Part shown: positions 17,378-18,980 of the stretch, piece after piece
Position numbering within the stretch: the stretch's first letter is position 1
Layout of the letters: each line of letters starts with the position of its first letter
DNA from: Candidatus Nealsoniibacteriota bacterium
Lineage (GTDB): Bacteria > Patescibacteriota > Minisyncoccia > Minisyncoccales > PWPS01
Direction: 5' to 3'
DNA length: 18,980 nt
Assembly (NCBI GenBank): GCA_003557065.1
Contig: PWPS01000004.1
Span: 1-18,980 of the forward strand
Notes under the pieces: model-generated
What the model was told of the DNA's origin: nothing
Database searches by the model: none
The model's input: only the letters and a program-made list of their open reading frames with translations
Program-made: the position numbers and the translations under genes

Positions 17378-18980
17378 TGTTTAATTTTCTACCGGAAAAA
17401 TCAAAAATTTTCAAAGCTGTAAAAGCTCCGGTCTTTCTAAAAAAGTCTTTTTTAGCCAAAGAGATTTTTTTCTGGATTTTTGTGGCCTTTTTCTCTTTCT
17501 GGATAATTGGATTATTCGAAAACTCTTTAAGGATTATTGAAATTAATTTAATCTTGTCAGCCATATCCTTTTCCCTTTTCGGGTTTTTACTTTCCTGGTA
17601 TTTAAATCTTTTTTTTCAAAAAAAAGTAAAAGTTAGCAATCCTCCACTGCCTTTAAGCGAGGCTGCTGCCAGAATTGAAGAAATAAATTATGCTGATTTT
17701 TTGAATTATGATGCTGCCGAACTGATGGGTAAAGTTCTGTCGGGAAACGGCAAAAACTCGGAAAACCTTTTGTTTCACACTTTAAAACTTCCCTTTACTC
17801 ATTTTGTTTTCTCCCGTCTTTTAATAGATAAGTCGGAACTGATGAGAACTGTGAAATCTGCCGGTTCCAGAGATCTTCAAATATCGGATTGTCTGAAAAA
17901 CACCATAAGTAGAAGTCTTGTGATAGCGGAGAAAAGAGGGGACTCGAAAGTGAGAGCTGAAGATTTTTTGGTAGCTTTATCCCACACTAATGAGTTTTTC
18001 GAAAAAATATTAATGAGAGCCGATGTGCAAAAAAGAGATTTGGAATTTTTGACGGAGTGGTATATGAGGGTTGAAAAAAAAGAAAAGGAGAGGAAGAGAA
18101 TTTGGAAGTATGAGAATTTGGCTAAGATGGGAACATTGGGAAGGCAGTGGGCTTCCGGAAATACTTATCTTTTGAGTAAATTTGCAACGGATTGGACGGA
18201 GGTCAAATCAAAGCAGGGATTCAGGGAGATTGTAGGGCATTCTTCAACAATGGAAGCGATGGAAAGAATTTTATCTGGATCGAGTAAAAATAATGTTATC
18301 TTGGTCGGACAGCCGGGAACCGGAAGAAGAAGCTTGATTGATGAACTGACAAGAAGAAGTTTTTTGGGACTCTCCGTTCCCGGAGTCAATCATAAGCGTG
18401 TTTATAAACTTCATTTACAATCTTTGATTGCTCAGGTTGAAGGAAAAGAAGAAACCGAGCAAATTTTGGATAGGATATTTTCGGAAGCGGCACGTGCGGG
18501 AAATATAATTTTAGTCATCGATAACATTCATGAATTTATCTCCGGGCAAAATAGGGCGGGGGTTATCGATATATCCGGAGTAATTGATCCTTATCTCAAC
18601 TATCCGGAATTTAAAGTTGTAGGCATAACCAATTTTCGAGATTACCGTAGAATTGTAGAAATGAACCAGTCGATAAATTCAGTGATGGAAAAGGTTGAGG
18701 TGTCGGAAATTTCTATGGATGAAACAATAAGGTTGTGTGAGATGATAACTCCCGGACTTGAATCCAAGTATAATTGTTTTATTACATATCCGGCAATCAG
18801 AGCTTCAGTTGAGTTAACGGAAAAGTTTATGGGTTCGGATCCTTTTCCCGAAAAGGCTATGCAGATTCTTGAAGAGTCTATTATATCGGCTACTCAAAAG
18901 AAAAAGAAGGTCTTAAAGAAAGAAGATATAGCGGAGGTTCTCTCTCAAAAGGCTGAAATACCGATTGGAGAGGCTGCCGA
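17377..18980 (+). CDS. Membrane-anchored ClpA/ClpC-like AAA+ protein with degenerate first ATPase module, 5' part only
   Basis: The frame runs from ATG 17377 to the right edge, 534 codons without a stop. Two membrane spans (about 30-46 and 59-80) precede a Clp-N-like helical repeat region (about 98-225: FLNYDAAELMGKV..., VRAEDFLVALSHTNEFFEKI). The first AAA+ module follows from about 283. Aligned by eye with ClpC, Walker A GEPGVGKTA reads GQPGTGRRS (311-319), Walker B FIDEIH reads VIDNIH, pore loop KYRGEFEER reads QVEGKEETE, and ERRF with the arginine finger reads MEKV. The end, KEDIAEVLSQKAEIPIG, matches the junction before the second AAA+ module of Clp proteins, which lies beyond the window. 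Known Clp unfoldases are soluble with active first modules; here the first looks structural only. Whether the second is active cannot be seen. Confidence 0.85.
   Translation, partial: MFNFLPEKSKIFKAVKAPVFLKKSFLAKEIFFWIFVAFFSFWIIGLFENSLRIIEINLILSAISFSLFGFLLSWYLNLFFQKKVKVSNPPLPLSEAAARIEEINYADFLNYDAAELMGKVLSGNGKNSENLLFHTLKLPFTHFVFSRLLIDKSELMRTVKSAGSRDLQISDCLKNTISRSLVIAEKRGDSKVRAEDFLVALSHTNEFFEKILMRADVQKRDLEFLTEWYMRVEKKEKERKRIWKYENLAKMGTLGRQWASGNTYLLSKFATDWTEVKSKQGFREIVGHSSTMEAMERILSGSSKNNVILVGQPGTGRRSLIDELTRRSFLGLSVPGVNHKRVYKLHLQSLIAQVEGKEETEQILDRIFSEAARAGNIILVIDNIHEFISGQNRAGVIDISGVIDPYLNYPEFKVVGITNFRDYRRIVEMNQSINSVMEKVEVSEISMDETIRLCEMITPGLESKYNCFITYPAIRASVELTEKFMGSDPFPEKAMQILEESIISATQKKKKVLKKEDIAEVLSQKAEIPIGEAA

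Noticed and set aside
1..18980. CRISPR arrays, insertion sequences, phage genes, toxin-antitoxin or restriction modules
   Set aside because: No regularly spaced repeats, transposase motifs or terminal inverted repeats were seen on either strand.

Overview
The window is bacterial, AT-rich and densely packed, with overlapping genes in short transcription units and ordinary use of TGA as a stop. Several traits suggest a small-genome lineage of the Candidate Phyla Radiation (Patescibacteria, Parcubacteria-like). UvrA and UvrC are trimmed, L7/L12 has a Lys/Glu N-terminal extension, no tRNA encodes its CCA end, and there are large membrane proteins of no familiar type. This placement is inference from gene content; no 16S rRNA is present.

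Layout. 1-1166 is the 3' end of a large surface protein (Fn3-like repeats, an InlB B-repeat-like domain, a helical tail), followed by a small hypothetical gene. 1439-1691 is a complete mini transcription unit for a 53-residue zinc ribbon that appears to start at CTG. 1816-7493 is uvrB-uvrA-uvrC, overlapping or separated by 1 nt: the nucleotide excision repair incision machinery. A small membrane protein follows (7537-7860). 7861-8401 is a mixed operon tRNA-Tyr, tRNA-Thr, rpmG (bL33), tRNA-Trp with its own promoter and terminator. 8433-11121 carries def, pcm, mltG and a DJ-1/PfpI protein. 11191-12409 is rplJ-rplL behind a consensus promoter and an L10-type leader. The tRNA/rpmG block followed by rplJL looks like the remnant of the common tRNA-tuf-rpmG-tRNA(Trp)-secE-nusG-rplKAJL order, with tuf, secE, nusG, rplK and rplA absent here.

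12351-14492 (minus) is a convergent gene for a 713-residue protein with a PP2C-like N-terminus, one membrane segment and a propeller-like C-terminus. Rightward genes follow for a HAD phosphatase, an Hsp20 chaperone, a CaCA-family cation exchanger and a 34-residue membrane peptide. A 47-residue acidic protein with regularly spaced tryptophans lies on the minus strand. Divergent to it is a pair that overlaps by 1 nt: a small membrane protein and a membrane-anchored ClpA/ClpC-like AAA+ protein. The latter runs off the window, and its first ATPase module has lost the Walker A lysine, the Walker B glutamate, the arginine finger and the pore-loop tyrosine.

Promoters are sigma70-like, with a 16-17 nt spacer in the seven clearest cases. 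Several starts have very short leaders or A-rich leaders with no well-placed Shine-Dalgarno. The most novel items are the Clp-like pair at the right edge, the acidic Trp-repeat mini-protein, the CTG-start zinc ribbon, and the UvrA that retains the UvrB-binding region but lacks the insertion domain. I did not see a CRISPR array, insertion sequence, phage gene or restriction/toxin system.
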